The translations under genes and the position numbers were made by a program. A stretch of DNA of 64,000 nucleotides from Atriophallophorus winterbourni (taxonomy: Eukaryota > Platyhelminthes > Trematoda > Plagiorchiida > Microphallidae), in NCBI GenBank assembly GCA_013407085.1, contig JACCGJ010000639.1:1-64000 (forward strand). Reading direction: 5' to 3'. Of this stretch, positions 9,777 to 22,087 are shown in pieces. Each line of letters starts with the position of its first letter. Positions within the stretch are counted from its first letter, which is position 1. The notes beneath the pieces are model-generated. The model had not been told where the DNA came from and did no database searches. It saw only the letters and a list, made by a program, of their open reading frames with translations.

Positions 9777-11933
9777 TTAAGGGGAGAATTCAATAAAAAT
9801 CTTACCCCAGATGTGGTCCAAACCGTTCTTAAAACTCGCGATAAAACTGCAGGATATAAGTTCTTCTGGAAGCCGGTTCCAAAAATTTACCACCCTGAGA
9901 CTGAAAAAGTTTTTATGGGAGTCAATTCCACATCGTTCCTTAAAAAGTTTGAGTGAATGTCCGCAGGTGCCCAGCTCGGGTATTGAGGCGAAGAAGTCGT
10001 TCATGATAACGCCGTTTAACCGTTTCAAGAATTTAAAGGTTTTAATTAAGTCGCCTCTCAAACGACGGCGCGTAGAAGAGAAAAGGTCTAGGGACTTAAG
10101 GCTTGCAGCGTAAAGTTTTCCTCGCTGAACCTCAATCATGCGAGCCGCGAGCCGCTGTACGCTTCTGAGTCGAACGATGTCCTTCTTATATTAAGGTCAC
10201 CACGCATGTACACAATATTCCTAATGCGGCGGAAATATTTCTTTGTAAATGGGCATGAATTCATCGGTTCTCTCGCTGCATAACACGGATCTCAGCCGAA
10301 ATATCACTTTGCGAGCACGTTGACGCATTGGTCCTCTCATTTAAAGTCAGTCCTGACAAGTACTCCCAAATCCTTAACACGCTATGTGGCGTTAACGCTG
10401 AGAGAATTTTCTGACACCTGGACTGAAATCTTAGAAACCAGTGCCGACAAGAGTTGGCTCTTATTAAGGTTAAGTGGGAGGTCCCACTTGTATGACCAGT
10501 TTATGACCCGTTCAAGGTCGTGCATAAGGGTATCTACATATGTTGATCCGATGAACTTCACATCATACGCGAAAATGAAGCATGTGTACTTCAATGCAGA
10601 CGACAAGTCATAAATGAAAATCAGGAATAGAAGGGGACCGAGTACTGACCCTTGGGGTACACCACTGACCACGTCCCTTTAGTTCGACAGCGTAGAACCT
10701 ACCCAAATCATAAATGTCCTAACTCTAAGAAAGACCTTTATCCAAGCAAGTGAACTACCTCGTACGCAATTTGCTGCTAGCTTAATCTCTAGAATGCGGT
10801 TAATTTATGAAATCGAAATTCTTGCTGAAGTCTAGGTAGAGGAATTCGACAGGCTTCCCTGCATCCATCCTTTTAGTGGCAGTAATAAGAAAACTAAAAA
10901 GTTAGTTAGACAGGATTTAGCCTTAAGAAATCTATGTTGAGTTACACATAGTAGAGAATACCGACAAAGATGCAGACAGATTTTGTCACGCAGCAGTTTT
11001 CCCGATACTTTTGAGACGATGCTAGTCAGGCTGACAGGTCATAGAACCCAAGAGTTGACATGCGACGACCCTTGTGTATTGTTGCGATTATGGCTTGCTT
11101 CCACTCACTAGGAACCACTCCCAGTTTCAAGCATGAATTAAAGAAGTTGCACAACGGTTCGGTAAGCACTGAGGCAAGATTCTTTAGCATAATTGAGCGG
11201 ATGCCATCGGGTCCCTCAGCTTTGTTGACGAAAACATGGAAAAGTGCTTTATACACTTCAGATTCATTTAAGGACAACTTATCTAGTGGAGGAGCACCAG
11301 GTAGTAGATTAAACAACCTAGACAGAGCATTTAGAGAATTATCACGGCTATGAATGCCAATGAAGATCCTGAAGAAAGTAGTCGGCTTAGACATTTCGGT
11401 GTCAGCTAGTTTTTCGTCCTCCAGATTCAAATCTCGTTTACTTTCACTGGTTTTGCCTTTCGATGGAGTGTAGCTTTAAAATCTTTTCGGAACGGGTTTA
11501 GCATCCCTAGCTAAGGAAAACTCAAACTCCTGTTTGAGCAAAGGGTGTATTTTAACACAGTCGTTCCCAGCGGTTTTGTATCGGACCCAATTACCAGAAG
11601 TGAGAGATTGCTTACATTGCCGCCATAAAAATCCCGTTTGCTGGTAGACCGACGAACTCTAGGAGTCCACCAGGGTGGCCTATAATGCTTTTTCACGACT
11701 TTCAGAAGAGCGTGCTTGTCTCGCAACTCGTTAGAATACTTAAAAATTCTATCATAGTTTTCACTTACATTGAAATCGTTAGTGAACTGAAAGGAAGATT
11801 TTGTAGTCTGTGGGAGAAAAACCCAGTATACAAGCCTAGAATTGCGTCTATGGCAAGCAAATGGTTTGTGAAATCGCAGTACCGCTTCTAACCTTATCAC
11901 TACATGATCTTTATAGTACAGTTCAGTTATCAC
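9777..11933 (-). pseudogene. CR1 endonuclease end and reverse transcriptase (copy C)
   Basis: Frames 11933-11511, 11430-11026, 10672-10382 and 10139-9777 together follow the ORF2 order: post-endonuclease linker (HYRPPWWTPRVRR), KAEGPDGIRSIML, PSEWKQAIIATIHKG, then SGVPQGSVLGPLLF. The palm is read as FAYDVKFI where FADDVK is expected, so one catalytic aspartate is lost. The end reads RRRLRGDLI and FFSLRVVNFWNRLPEELIS. Stops lie between about 11020 and 10690. Inactive. Confidence 0.75.
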
Positions 11934-12530
11934 AGTTTATTAAGTGGCTAGCAAGTCAATCAAGCGTCCAGAATTTATTTGTGTGTAAATCTGTAGAGAA
12001 CCACCTACCATTGCTAGAACGATTTTTTTCGTTTTGTTTCATTTGAAATCTTCGTCTCTCACGAAGCCAAGATATTATCTGGATTGTATTTAGGGAGAAC
12101 CGCGTTATAACATATTCTGGAAAAAGAAAACATACCTTCACCAGCACCGTGACAGATCAGCGGAAGTAGAATCGTATATAAAAATGGAAAAAATGTAAAA
12201 TTTTATTTCTTCATAGAATAACACTAAAAGGTGATCTACCCAAGCTTGTATTGCAATTAGGGATTTCAATCAGGACATAACTTACCCCAGTTACGGCAAA
12301 AACCCCGCATGAAACACGAGACATTCCTGCAGGATATAAGTTCTCCCGGAAGAACGTTCGCGAGTTTTACCACCCGATGTGTGAAAAAGTGTTGCGTGTG
12401 CTGGAGATGTCTAAAGCCAATCAGGCACCTAGATTTCCCTCGACGGTATGCGGTTGAGCACCTGACACGTCGATATTGAAACATTGTTCCATCTATTCTT
12501 TTTTCACTTGAGTTTAGTTCAGTATGCACA
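11905..12530 (-). mobile_element. CR1-like element (copy D), 3' end only
   Basis: The minus frame 12529-12266 ends with HFFTHRVVKLANVLPGELIS and WGKLCPD, the CR1 C-terminus. It is followed by a UTR that includes repeat R copy 2 (11940-12160). Only about 0.6 kb remains. It abuts the 5' end of copy C. Confidence 0.55.
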
Positions 12531-12639
12531 GGATAAATTATGGCTGTTTCGCTAAATTAGCCTCCATATTTCATTTGTTGTTATGGCATAAACGAGTGTC
12601 CAACACTCTGAACAATATTTTCATGAATGTCTTCCCCCA

Positions 12640-13080
12640 TTGTAATAAATATAGATGGAGCAATCCCGTGTGAGCTTCATCACTGACTTTTACAAAACTA
12701 TGGAGTCAGCAAAACAGCTAGTCTTATTCGAGACAAATATATCGGTTTGCCATTTTCCACCAAACTGACAGGAGTTAAAATATGCAGTGAACTTCACCGT
12801 TGATTCTAAATACCCAGCATCTTCAAGAAATGCATTCCATTCGTTCACTATCCAAATAGATATTTTAAAACGCGCCAGAAGTTACAGTTTCCTTCACTTT
12901 GTCAAATTCTTTTTATGACCACGAGTTCTTAAATCTTCTGACAAATTGTGGAATTTCTGTAATAATATACCAGGAGAATTCGACAGTCAACTAGGAGTTC
13001 GAAGGGTCCACGTCGATACTCCCGTGGATACAGTCGCAAGTTGTCAAGCCGATGCTCAAAAGTGAACAAGTAAAGGTAGT
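12640..13080 (-). mobile_element. CR1-like RT C-terminus (copy K), decayed
   Basis: The minus strand reads LFTFEHRLDNLRLYPREYRR near 13070-13010. After shifts, an RTRGHKKN-like and an IVNEWNAF segment appear near 12930-12830. These are the C-terminal blocks of a CR1 subfamily different from copies A, C and D. 12640-12780 would be UTR. Confidence 0.45.
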
Positions 13081-14610
13081 TCACCATTTCCTTGTTCTAT
13101 GCTGATCATTATCGAAGAGCGATTTCTTCTCTTTTGATAAAGATAGCACCTCGTGAAATCTTATTCGAGAAAATGTTTTAAATATAATCCATAGATTATC
13201 TTGTACATATAGAAAGAAAGCACCAAAAAACATCAAAATGTACATAATATCGAATAAGCGTTCATTGCTTTTGGGAAAATTCCTCACTGGCCTTTCATGA
13301 GTCGACACAAGTAACCCCTGAAGTCTTTTCCACTCATTGTACAGACTTGATAGAATCACCGTCAAATAAAACGTACTCAACGCCGGCCCATAATTTGTTA
13401 GGCCATCATTTATAAATTCGTCAGCCGCGACTTGTTAGCATCACACATTGCAAAATAGAACCTTAGTCGTTTGCAATTGGTTGCTGCAGCTGCGCCTGAA
13501 AATCCTAAGAAATATCCATACAGCAAAGTGGATCCATCATGAGCAGTTATTGCATTGGACAGCAAGTGATTCTATGATATTTACTTTTTGATTTTAAGCA
13601 AGCGTTTGAATTTTCGCGAAACACTGTTAATAGCTTTAGCTTCTTATATTATTGGTCAACGAATTTTTACGTAAACATACTCATCAGATTGTCCCTCCTA
13701 CTGAGAGAATATAATAGTCAAATTCTGCAACAAATTTACGCAGAACAAATTTAACAGTTTTAAAGGAGACAACCTCTGAGTTAATTCCCAGTAGCTATTT
13801 TAGATTGCTAACCTGAAACTAAAACACATCATTCAGAGAACGGAGAATTTAAGTTTAACATGAAAGAAATCCGCTCTTCGTGAAATAAACGAATTTCAGT
13901 TTAGATTTTCTAACTTTTCTTTCCGCTAAATGCAGAGAAAGATAATGTTGTGTAAGATTCATCATCATCTTATTGTTTCTATCATTGTTCTATTATATCG
14001 ACATCGTTGTTAATAAAATTAGTCTTAGGTTGACCAAACGTGATCTGAAAATTCGGAGGCTGTCACTCATTGCTCATGACATTTTCTCTCTTTCCACTAA
14101 CCAAAACGAAGCATCTGTTTTTTTGCATTGCTTTAAACCTCCTTTACGAAAGCGCATATATTTTGGTTATATGGCTAAGGATGTTTTGCTGATCAGAAGA
14201 GTTATCAAAATAATAGAAATATTGAGTTATATGTTTGTGGGTTTAATTCGACACACAATCGTCGATTTTTGCTTTTCAGAATGAAACAAACTAATAATTT
14301 ATTTCTTCTGATGAAGCACATCCAATGTATAGATACATATTTGTTTGCGAACATATTATCTCTTATAGGAAAAGTATCAAATTAAGGAGTTTTAGTGTTG
14401 TTTACTTGTTTAAAAAGGCTGACCCATAAATTCAAGAATCGAGATCACTACTACAGAATTTATCCTTCAAAAAGCTTAGAGCCCTAAAACATTTGAGGAT
14501 ATTCCTTCAAGTAATAAACATTAAACATTTGGCTTCGAAAATTTAAAGTTTTCTCAGTTATAAAATTTGTATGTATAATGGAAAAATTTTGTTAGGATAA
14601 AAATTGTGAG
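13081..14610. other. AT-rich stretch without a recognised gene
   Basis: The stretch contains a 99-residue minus frame (13380-13081) with one hydrophobic run and a 103-residue plus frame (13973-14284). Neither resembles a known family, and both have the codon make-up of AT-rich noncoding DNA. No repeat copy was recognised. Confidence 0.3.
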
Positions 14611-14626
14611 AATCTCTTTAATTAAC

Positions 14627-15790
14627 TTATATGAGAGGGTCGTATAATGGAATTACGAAGCAAGAATGTACCCTTTTGTACTGAAAATTCTTTCGATGGA
14701 TGATTGTACAACAGCTGACTGTAGTGAGTTCCATAAGAAACAAACACGCACCAATCCAATCACATCCGTCTAGAAGCCAGTGTATCCAAATTAAGATGCA
14801 ACAGTCGATCCTTATAGGGTGGTCGGGAAGACAGCCCAACATTTTAGTTGCTTTCAAATTAATCCTCTTAAGCACCTGGATGACTTTTCGTAGCAATGGT
14901 AGCCGAGCTTGCATGAAGTATTCAGCCAGTCGGCTTTTATATGTATTTAGGAGAAAAAGGAATGTTAGAAAGGAACAAATTCAAAAATACTTCGAAGCAT
15001 TACTAGCATACCGCATTCTTGGTTTTACACGGCTTTGTATCGCATGATGTTCTTTAAATTTCTACTAATCCAAACGCCGAGGTCCTTTCCTGCTGTTGTA
15101 ATACCCAGTTGTTTAGATTTATGGTTGTACAAGAATGGGGAGTTTTTACCTATCTAGAACATTCTAAATGGTATGTTGTTCCACTATGAACAGCTGCTAA
15201 ATATATTCAAATCCCTCTGTATATGTCAAAACTACTAGCTGGACTTTATTCGACTAGAACTTTAACATCATCCGCACAAAGAGACATCTTGGCTCTGACG
15301 AGTTTTGAAGGTCATTGATATACTCCAAAAAACCGGAGCAAGTACCGGCTAATGGCTTCAAAGCTACAAGACATCACAATCGATATGTACACTTGCCTGG
15401 CAATCAAAGAGGTAGATTCTTATCCAGGTTGGAAGGCTACCACTAATACCGAACTTCTGAAGCATACTCAGAAGTATAGAATGGTTCCCGCGATCCAAAG
15501 CATTTGATCTTTCTGTTTAACACGCATGCACGCAACCACTCGCATCCACTGCCAGTTTCCAGTAGTTCTTTATCTCCAGTAGGTTAGACAAGCAAGAACG
15601 AGACTTCTGGAAATTATTCTGCTCTCTGAACAACAAGTTTTAAGTTTAGAAAGACTCACAATCCTTTCACACAAAATTTGCTCCATAAAAATTGAGATCA
15701 CAGGAAGGAGTATAAAAGGGCGGTAATTTGCTGGTTAGAAAGCTGTCACCTTTGTAGATTGGTGTTAGAATTCATATTTTTCAGTCGTAC
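14627..15790 (-). mobile_element. CR1-like RT copy (L), heavily decayed
   Basis: Reading the minus strand through many shifts gives PPFILLPVISIFMEQIL (from RT block 2), an LCADDVKVL palm box near 15270 and an FLEYINDLQ-like block. The thumb reads RINLKATKMLGCLPDHP, RLLHLNLDTLASRRM. The order and spacing fit one RT of about 1.2 kb. It belongs to a CR1 subfamily not otherwise seen here. Confidence 0.55.
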
Positions 15791-16600
15791 AATGTTTGAT
15801 ATCGAGATGTTTTAGTGATGTCTTTCTCACTTTTGCGGTGAAACTAATTTAATTGAAAATGAGACATATAGACGAATCAAGCCTTTTTGCTTTTTTTGCT
15901 TTTGCATGCAAAAACAGACTTCATTTTTATTATTATTCATTTTTATTTACTATGTAATACTATTATTTATTACTATGTTAATTTGCAGTCTATTGATGTG
16001 TGATGCTTTGTATGAATCAGTCTTGTTATTTTATACATACATACCGTATGCTTATCGAAACGCGCCTAAGTTAATCCTGTCAGGATACGTCAAAAACTTC
16101 AACTCACCAGTTGACATTTTATAGCTGATCACATTGAATTCTGCGTAATTTAATTTAACTTAAGTGTCTAGTTGAATTTATGAAGTAATTTTAACCGAAT
16201 TTACCTGATTTCATTTCATTTCTTTCATAGTGTAAATCAAAAGAATCATTCTGGAAAACTTTCGAAATGATAAAATGTACCTAATCGGTTCAATGCCAAA
16301 TCTGTGATGGGGTATTAAGGATTTATATATTGATTGCGCAAAATCAAACACTTGAGGCTTAAGATAGATTACGCTGGAAAATTTGATAGCGCTGGAGTTT
16401 ATATCATCTTGCTGCATTATTTATCACGTGTACGTGAATGGTTTACCACTGTCAATCACATAATATATCAGAGTAGACAGGTCATACAAACGTATTGGTT
16501 AAATATTAACCGATTTCAGTGCGGCTTGGTTCTTTCTTATTGAATAGCGATAAACGCTCATGGGTTGTACGTTTACACCAAAAGTTCTAGTTCGAAAGCT
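15791..16600. other. No gene seen
   Basis: AT-rich DNA between the CR1 copy L and the Gypsy 5' LTR. Short frames on both strands look random. Confidence 0.3.
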
Positions 16601-16607
16601 TCAGTTG

Positions 16608-16875
16608 CTATTACGGTGTTTTCATTGTTGTATATTTTAATTTATTAATCGTACATATTTCGTCATTGTTTTTGTTATAATGATACATGTAAATATGTAC
16701 AAAATTTGAATATATTATTTACGTCGCTCAAGTGTTCTGTTTGGCGACAAGTTTACCGTGTGATTGTTTTGGTTTCGTATGTCGTGTTAAGTTGAAAAAT
16801 GTGTTCCGGATTATTAAGTGCAATAATCATAAGTTGAACGCTGTTACTGGTGAAATCGCTCGATGAATCACTACA
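16608..16875 (+). repeat. Gypsy 5' LTR
   Basis: About 268 bp, matched in two parts by 20863-20936 (ATTAATCGTACATATTTCG shared) and by 25015-25190 (GTAAATATGTA, ACGTCGCTCA, GTGTTCTGTTT shared). Both right ends finish at CTACA. Divergence between the LTRs is substantial, indicating an old insertion. The primer-binding site downstream could not be assigned. Confidence 0.75.
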
Positions 16876-17039
16876 AATAATTGATCCCCGAAAAGTTTTC
16901 TATTTGAAATTTTAGTTCTTTCCATAAACTCCCATTTATTTTGATTTTGCTGCCGTATATTTTTTCGTTTACGAAATCGATCTTAAGTCATCTTTTCCTG
17001 ATACACCATCTGAGGATATTTCTACAGTTGCTATGAAAA

Positions 17040-17695
17040 AATTTAACTTTCCCTTTTGGTTATGAACGACCCTCGCCTCTGGTTCGCACAAATCGAATCA
17101 CTTTTGGAGTCATACTGCGTGAAAAATCAACTAGACCAGTATAATTGTGTATTTTGTGTGTTGCCACCGTCAGTCGCCAAGAAATTTGCTGATTTAATAT
17201 ACAACCGCCTGCTGATAATCCGCACGATGCACATAAACATGACATAATTTCACGTACTTCCTTCACTGCCGAGCAAAACCTACGGAAGTTTTGGCAGGAG
17301 TAGAACTAAGTGATCACACTCCATCACAACACATGTTTTAATTACAAAGATTCAAGCCTGTGGATGACAATATAATTAGTGAATTATGGCAAAAAAGTCT
17401 GACAACAGACTTTTGCAAAATGGTGGCCATAATGGACAGGAACGCCGGTCTCTAACACCTAGCTCGCATTGAAGATGAACTACATGACATTTCTCACAAT
17501 GCTACACTATCTCACGTAAATCACACGACTGTCGATGATTCTAACACACCAGTGCAACGAGATTTAGAAAAGTTGAAATCTATGCTCCATAGCTTATCCT
17601 GCAAGTACAGAATGTCGCACAATCTCGTACTAATTTTTGCAATCATCTACCACAATTATGATTCAAATGTCACAAAAACATGTAAGGGAAACCAC
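17040..17695 (+). pseudogene. Gypsy gag
   Basis: DPRLWFAQIESLLESY, then QYNCVFCVLPPSVAKKFADLI, gives the capsid N-terminus of CsRn1-type Gag proteins. Continuing in other frames, NLRKFWQEVELSDHTPSQ-like and RFKPVDDNIISELWQKSL stretches follow. Frames shift at about 17240 and 17340. No clear zinc knuckle survives. Confidence 0.6.
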
Positions 17696-17739
17696 GAGAC
17701 CAGGCGGTAGACGCGAAAGCTCTGTCGGGCAGCACTCAC

Positions 17740-18120
17740 GGTAGTATTTTATACTTGACTGACAGGGCCAATAAAATGGGATTCCTAATCGACACTGGTG
17801 CGGAAATTAGCGTCATCCCACCATCCAACATGGAACCCAAAAACCCATCATCGAAGATGCTACAGGAGGCGAACGGTCCGAAAACTTCTACTTTCTGTCG
17901 AATTAGGTCTCAGACCTAACATACGATAGTTTATCACGCTCGCCGATGTCAAAATACAAATTCTGGACGAAGATTTTCTTCACATTTTGATATTTCACTC
18001 AATACGGCTGGACGTCAGCTAATTGAAAATTTAACAAAAATTAATTCATTTGGGAACTTCTGTGATTTCCCATCCGAACCATTCAAGTACTCACCTCTGA
18101 GATACAATCAGCGTTCAGTG
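17740..18120 (+). pseudogene. Gypsy protease
   Basis: The frame reads MGFLIDTGAEISVIPPS at about 17777-17827; DTGAEISVIP is the retropepsin active-site signature. The motif is intact, but stops and shifts follow within 100 bp. Confidence 0.65.
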
Positions 18121-18154
18121 ACTAAGCGAAAGAAATATCTAAAGTTTTTGAACC

Positions 18155-18990
18155 GTGTTTGCAATTTGATACTGTTAAACATGACGTAAAACACCACATT
18201 CTGACCCGCGGTCCTCCAGCGTTCAACATATCCCGTCGTTTGGCTCTAAACAAGTTCGAGGTATCAAACCGTGAGTTTGAACACATACTTGAGCTTGGAA
18301 CCATACGACCATTCAAATCGCTTTGGGCAAGCCCCCTTCACATGGTGAAGAAGATTAAAGCTGAAGCCTGACGTTCATGTGAATATTACCGTGCTCATAA
18401 CAGTGTTACTATTCCCGATCGCTATCATATTCCCGAAATACATGACTTCGAACTTTCCTTGCATGTAAATACTGTGTTTTTTAAACTGGACATGGTGCGT
18501 GCTTATCACCAGATACCTGTCGCCGAAGAAGAAATCCCGAAAACAGCCATCACCACAACTTTGGTATTTTCGCATTTTTGAAAATGCCCTTTTGTTTACG
18601 CAATGCTGTTCAAACATTCCAGAGATTCATAGACCAAGACTTTCAAGGATTATCTTTTGTTCATGTATATATTGATGATGTCCTTGTTGCGCGCACACGC
18701 AGAACATCTGCGTGTGTTGTTTCGGTGACTTTCCCAGTTTGGCAGTGTGATTATCCCGGATAAATGCCTTTTGGCACCGCTTTCATTGAAATGTTAGGAC
18801 ATCATGTCGATAGAAACGGAATTCGCTCCTTGTCTGATTAGTTCTCATCAATTAACGACTATCCATGTCCGACTCCTCTTCGACATTTACGTCGATTCCT
18901 TTCTTTAGTCAAATATTACAGAAGATTCATTACAAATTTTGCTGACAAATCCTAACCAATGACCGATTTTGTTACGCGGAAATGAGCCTC
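18155..18990 (+). pseudogene. Gypsy reverse transcriptase
   Basis: 18159-18371 encodes the RT entry region (HILTRGPPAFNISRRLA, LELGTIRPFKSLWASPLHMV). 18400-18560 encodes YHIPEIHDFELSL, then a KLDMVRAYHQIPVAEEEIPK palm block. 18578-18763 encodes MPFCLRNAVQTFQRFID and the catalytic VYIDDVLVA. After a further shift come the GHHVDRNGIRSL, FLSLVKYYRRFITNFAD blocks (about 18795-18950). Frames break near 18370, 18580 and 18760. The YIDD box is preserved. Confidence 0.75.
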
Positions 18991-19008
18991 AATTTAAAAT
19001 GAAAGCTG

Positions 19009-19422
19009 ATGCTGTGTGAATCGTTTCAACGATTGAAGACCGTATTATGTGAAGCCTTTAAATTATCCTGCATGTCCATGAATCCTCATGCTTCCCTTCT
19101 GCTTGCCACTGATGCATCCCATGAAGCACTCGGTGCTGTCCAACAGCGAAGTATTTACAGTGTTGTTAAACCGCTTGCATTCTTTTCCCGTCGTCTCCAA
19201 CCCGCTCAAACAAGTCACAACACATTTAGCCGTGAATTATCAGCTATATACTATGTTGTTAGCCATTTTTCACATTTGCTTGAAGGCCGTAATTTCAGTG
19301 TTTGGACGGACCACAAACCTCTGACATATGCTCTGTCTGCTGATTCATATTCATCCCGTGAGATATGTCAACTTGATTATATTCCGCGTTTTATGAGTGA
19401 TATACGCTATGTGTTTTCTTAA
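19009..19422 (+). pseudogene. Gypsy RNase H
   Basis: An open 137-residue frame shows LLLATDASHEALGAVQQ, KPLAFFSRRLQPAQ, FSRELSAIYYVVSHFSHLLEGRNFSVWTDHKPL. The catalytic D of DAS, the E of SREL and the D of TDHK are visible. It removes the RNA strand during reverse transcription. This is the best preserved part of pol. Confidence 0.75.
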
Positions 19423-19689
19423 TCGAACAGAGTTGTAGATGCATTTTCTCGCATGCAACTCACCGCAATCAGTCGATCGAATTTCGATTGTGAGCATTTA
19501 TCAGAGTCTCGGCAACATGACAGTGACTTACAGCAATATCAATCTACATCATTCCTCAGAGTTCAACCCGTTCTTATATCCAATTTCCTTTTGATTTAAT
19601 TATATGATTTATTCCGACTACCATCCCCGTCCTTTAGTACAAAAGTTACTTAGGAAGTCAATTTTTTCAACAGTTTCATTCCCTTTCCC

Positions 19690-20690
19690 ATCCCAGCATC
19701 GTGCTACTAGTAAGTTGATCACTGATAGCTATGTTTGGCCAAACATTTGAGCGGATATTTAAAATTAGACAAAACCTGTATCCACTGTCAACGCAGCAAA
19801 TTTCAACGTTATACTGTAAGTTACCCGTGATCTTTTCCTCCACCGAGTCAACGTTTTCAGCACGTTCATCTTGACATTGTCGATCTTCTGGCTATCTTTA
19901 ATGTTTTCACATACATTTTAACTTGTGTTGACTATTTAGATCGCTGGCCTATAGCCATCTTTGTTACCGATATTACAGCAGAAACCGTAGCTAAAAAATT
20001 GTCTGCAAAACTCGGTCAGTAATTACGTTGTCCCGTCAACTATTACTACGGATTGTGGATCGAAGTTTCAGTCCATCCTTTTCTGTCAGTTGACTATTCT
20101 TCTAGGTGCTAATCACATGAAACAACAGCTTATTTTGTTGCGCTAACGGACTTGTTGAACGGTTCCAATCCACAGATGAAAGCTGCAATTACGTCACATG
20201 GAAAACTGCGCCGATACCCTGCCATCGATCCTTCTTTGGTTTACGTGTTACTGTCAAAGTAGATCTTGGGGTGTTCCGCAGGACAGTAAGTTAACAGAAC
20301 TCCACTTTATCTCTCTGGTTAATTGATCGCATCCATGACGTGACAGCAGACATTACTGATCCCAACTATTTCAATCGTTTACGACCCCTTGTGCGCCAAT
20401 TACTTACCACACCCACTAGCCCAAACACTCGTAACGTTTACTTGCCAAGTGATTTACCTTCATTTGCTTTTATTTTCATTCCAACTAATCACACGCGCTA
20501 ACCCCTGCAAACCCCATACACTGGACCCATCGAAGTTATTAGACGCTGTGTCAAATACTTCGTCATCGAGTGCTCAAGATACAGTTAATATTGACCGCTT
20601 GAAGGTAGTTTTCATCAAACGAAACACCACCCTCAAACGTTCACACCCGAAGTGGTACCCCCGATGCCGACAGATTTTCCTTTAACCATG
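19690..20690 (+). pseudogene. Gypsy integrase and C-terminal GPY/F-like region
   Basis: CIHCQRSKFQRY near 19780 represents the end of the HHCC domain. HVHLDIVDLLA, FTYILTCVDYLDRWPIAI (19860-19960) and DITAETVAKKL follow. A TTDCGSKFQS-like segment (near 20045) carries the second catalytic region. 20389-20685 contains YTGP-like remains and VNIDRLKVVFIKR, typical of the chromatin-directed C-terminus of these integrases. Many stops and frameshifts. Confidence 0.65.
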
Positions 20691-20862
20691 ACTACTTCTA
20701 TTGTTCCCAGTGTGCCTCTCTCCCATATTCTGACTCATCCTTCCCAATTCATAAAAGTCGATAAGGTCTTAGATTCAGGTGGCCTGCTAATCTTGCAGAC
20801 TATGCGGATTAACTTTTTCCAGTTTCGAGCGTTTCACTCTCTTCTAACGCTGTGGGGAGGAG

Positions 20863-20936
20863 TATTATGGAATGTTTATCATTGTAAATTTTATTTTATT
20901 AATCGTACATATTTCGTCATTGTTCTATTATAATGT
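20863..20936 (+). repeat. Gypsy 3' LTR, left piece
   Basis: Matches the first ~75 bp of the 5' LTR and follows a polypurine tract (TGTGGGGAGGAG) at 20851-20862. The match stops at the TATAATG just before the CR1 sequence. Confidence 0.75.
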
Positions 20937-20941
20937 TCAGT

Positions 20942-22070
20942 AGATACAATTGTCAACACAATTCTACCCGAAATAGATGTTGCTCAAGGCGGTAAAAAGC
21001 ATGAGAAAACTACACCAAAGAGCGCACCCTTGACTGAGTGTTGTGAGTGCTTATCCGGATGCAACAAATATGGTCCTATTGAACCCTGCTTCCCGTGGTC
21101 ATCATCGAATAAAACTGCGAACACTAAAGCCAAGACTCCCCAACGTCTAGTTGCATCACACACTAACAACCCAACATTTGCCCATATGGTGACTAAAGCA
21201 GGTAAGTGTTTGACGGGAGCACAGACGCCTACACTTCCGGCGAAAGAGGAAGTTCTGAGCAAAACCGTCTCACATCATAAGAAGCCAATATACTCTATTA
21301 AACACGGGAAGAATTTAAGCGTAATTTGCATCAATATTACTGAGTTAGAAATCACGCTCTTTCATGCAGGGCAAAAACATGACCTTGAGAGTTGGTCAGA
21401 TAATTGCAATCGAATTGGCTTAGATGGTATACACCCGGTATCGGTAACTCGGCTCGCTCGTCACCCGAAGTCCCCGAACCAAGACAAACCGCGTTTGCTT
21501 AAGATCACTTTTGCCAACGAAAGGGACATGGAAAATGTCCTACTCAATTCGTATTTGCTCCAAACACAAAGTGACTCACACCAACGTATACATGCTGACG
21601 TACCTTGGTGGGAAAGGCAACGAACACCCAATGGTCGGGATCAAACATCATCAAGGAGTATTATTCTGCTCGACGTTCCTGAATATACAGGAGCCACAAC
21701 GGTTTACGAAAGAAAAGAACACGATCGTAAACAGCGGTCATTTATTGCCGAGACTATGGGCTCTTCAAATTCTGTAGTCGTCGACACATACCGAATACCT
21801 TGCTCGCCAAACTATCAAGGAAAATGTTCAAATCCACTTTAGATTACATTTTTGTCAAGTAGTATGACAGATGCTGTCCGATTCGAACTAAAACTATACA
21901 GAAAGAGATTACCCGATAACGTTAGATTGTGCAATCCCAAAGTTGTTGAAGTCAAATTGCAGCCTTCCATTGCAAAAGCATCCGAGTCTGACTCAAAGTC
22001 GCCAGTGAAAATATCTCAACTTGCATCAAAAAACGACAAAAGTCCGACGTTGACAGCGTCGGACCAATAA
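20942..22070 (+). pseudogene. CR1 ORF1 (copy F)
   Basis: An open frame from 20942 (first ATG-type start 21030) to 21842, about 300 codons. An N-terminal Cys cluster (TECCECLSGCNKYGPIEPC) precedes a basic linker. Two RNA-binding-like segments follow: RLARHPKSPNQDKPRLLKI with ERDMENVLLNSYLL, and SSRSIILLDVPE with EHDRKQRSFI. After the stop at 21842, 21852-22070 continues in a near frame (LPDNVRLCNPKVVEVKL). Role: nucleic-acid chaperone in the retrotransposition RNP. The front truncation cannot be judged without a consensus. Confidence 0.6.
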
Positions 22071-22087
22071 ATACTGTTACTGACTCG

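Larger units (their letters stand above)
9420..11933 (-). mobile_element. CR1-like element (copy C), 5'-truncated
   Basis: The minus strand runs from the end of the endonuclease (11933) through RT to a C-terminus at 9777. A 3' UTR follows to about 9420, ending in a tandem repeat of GTTCAGTGTAGTTT-like words (about 9405-9440). The UTR segment 9460-9690 is repeated at 11940-12160 beside copy D. Confidence 0.7.

Noticed and set aside
13684..13700. CTGATGAGT word on the minus strand
   Set aside because: No stem II, no GAAA and no surrounding unit sequence; a chance match.
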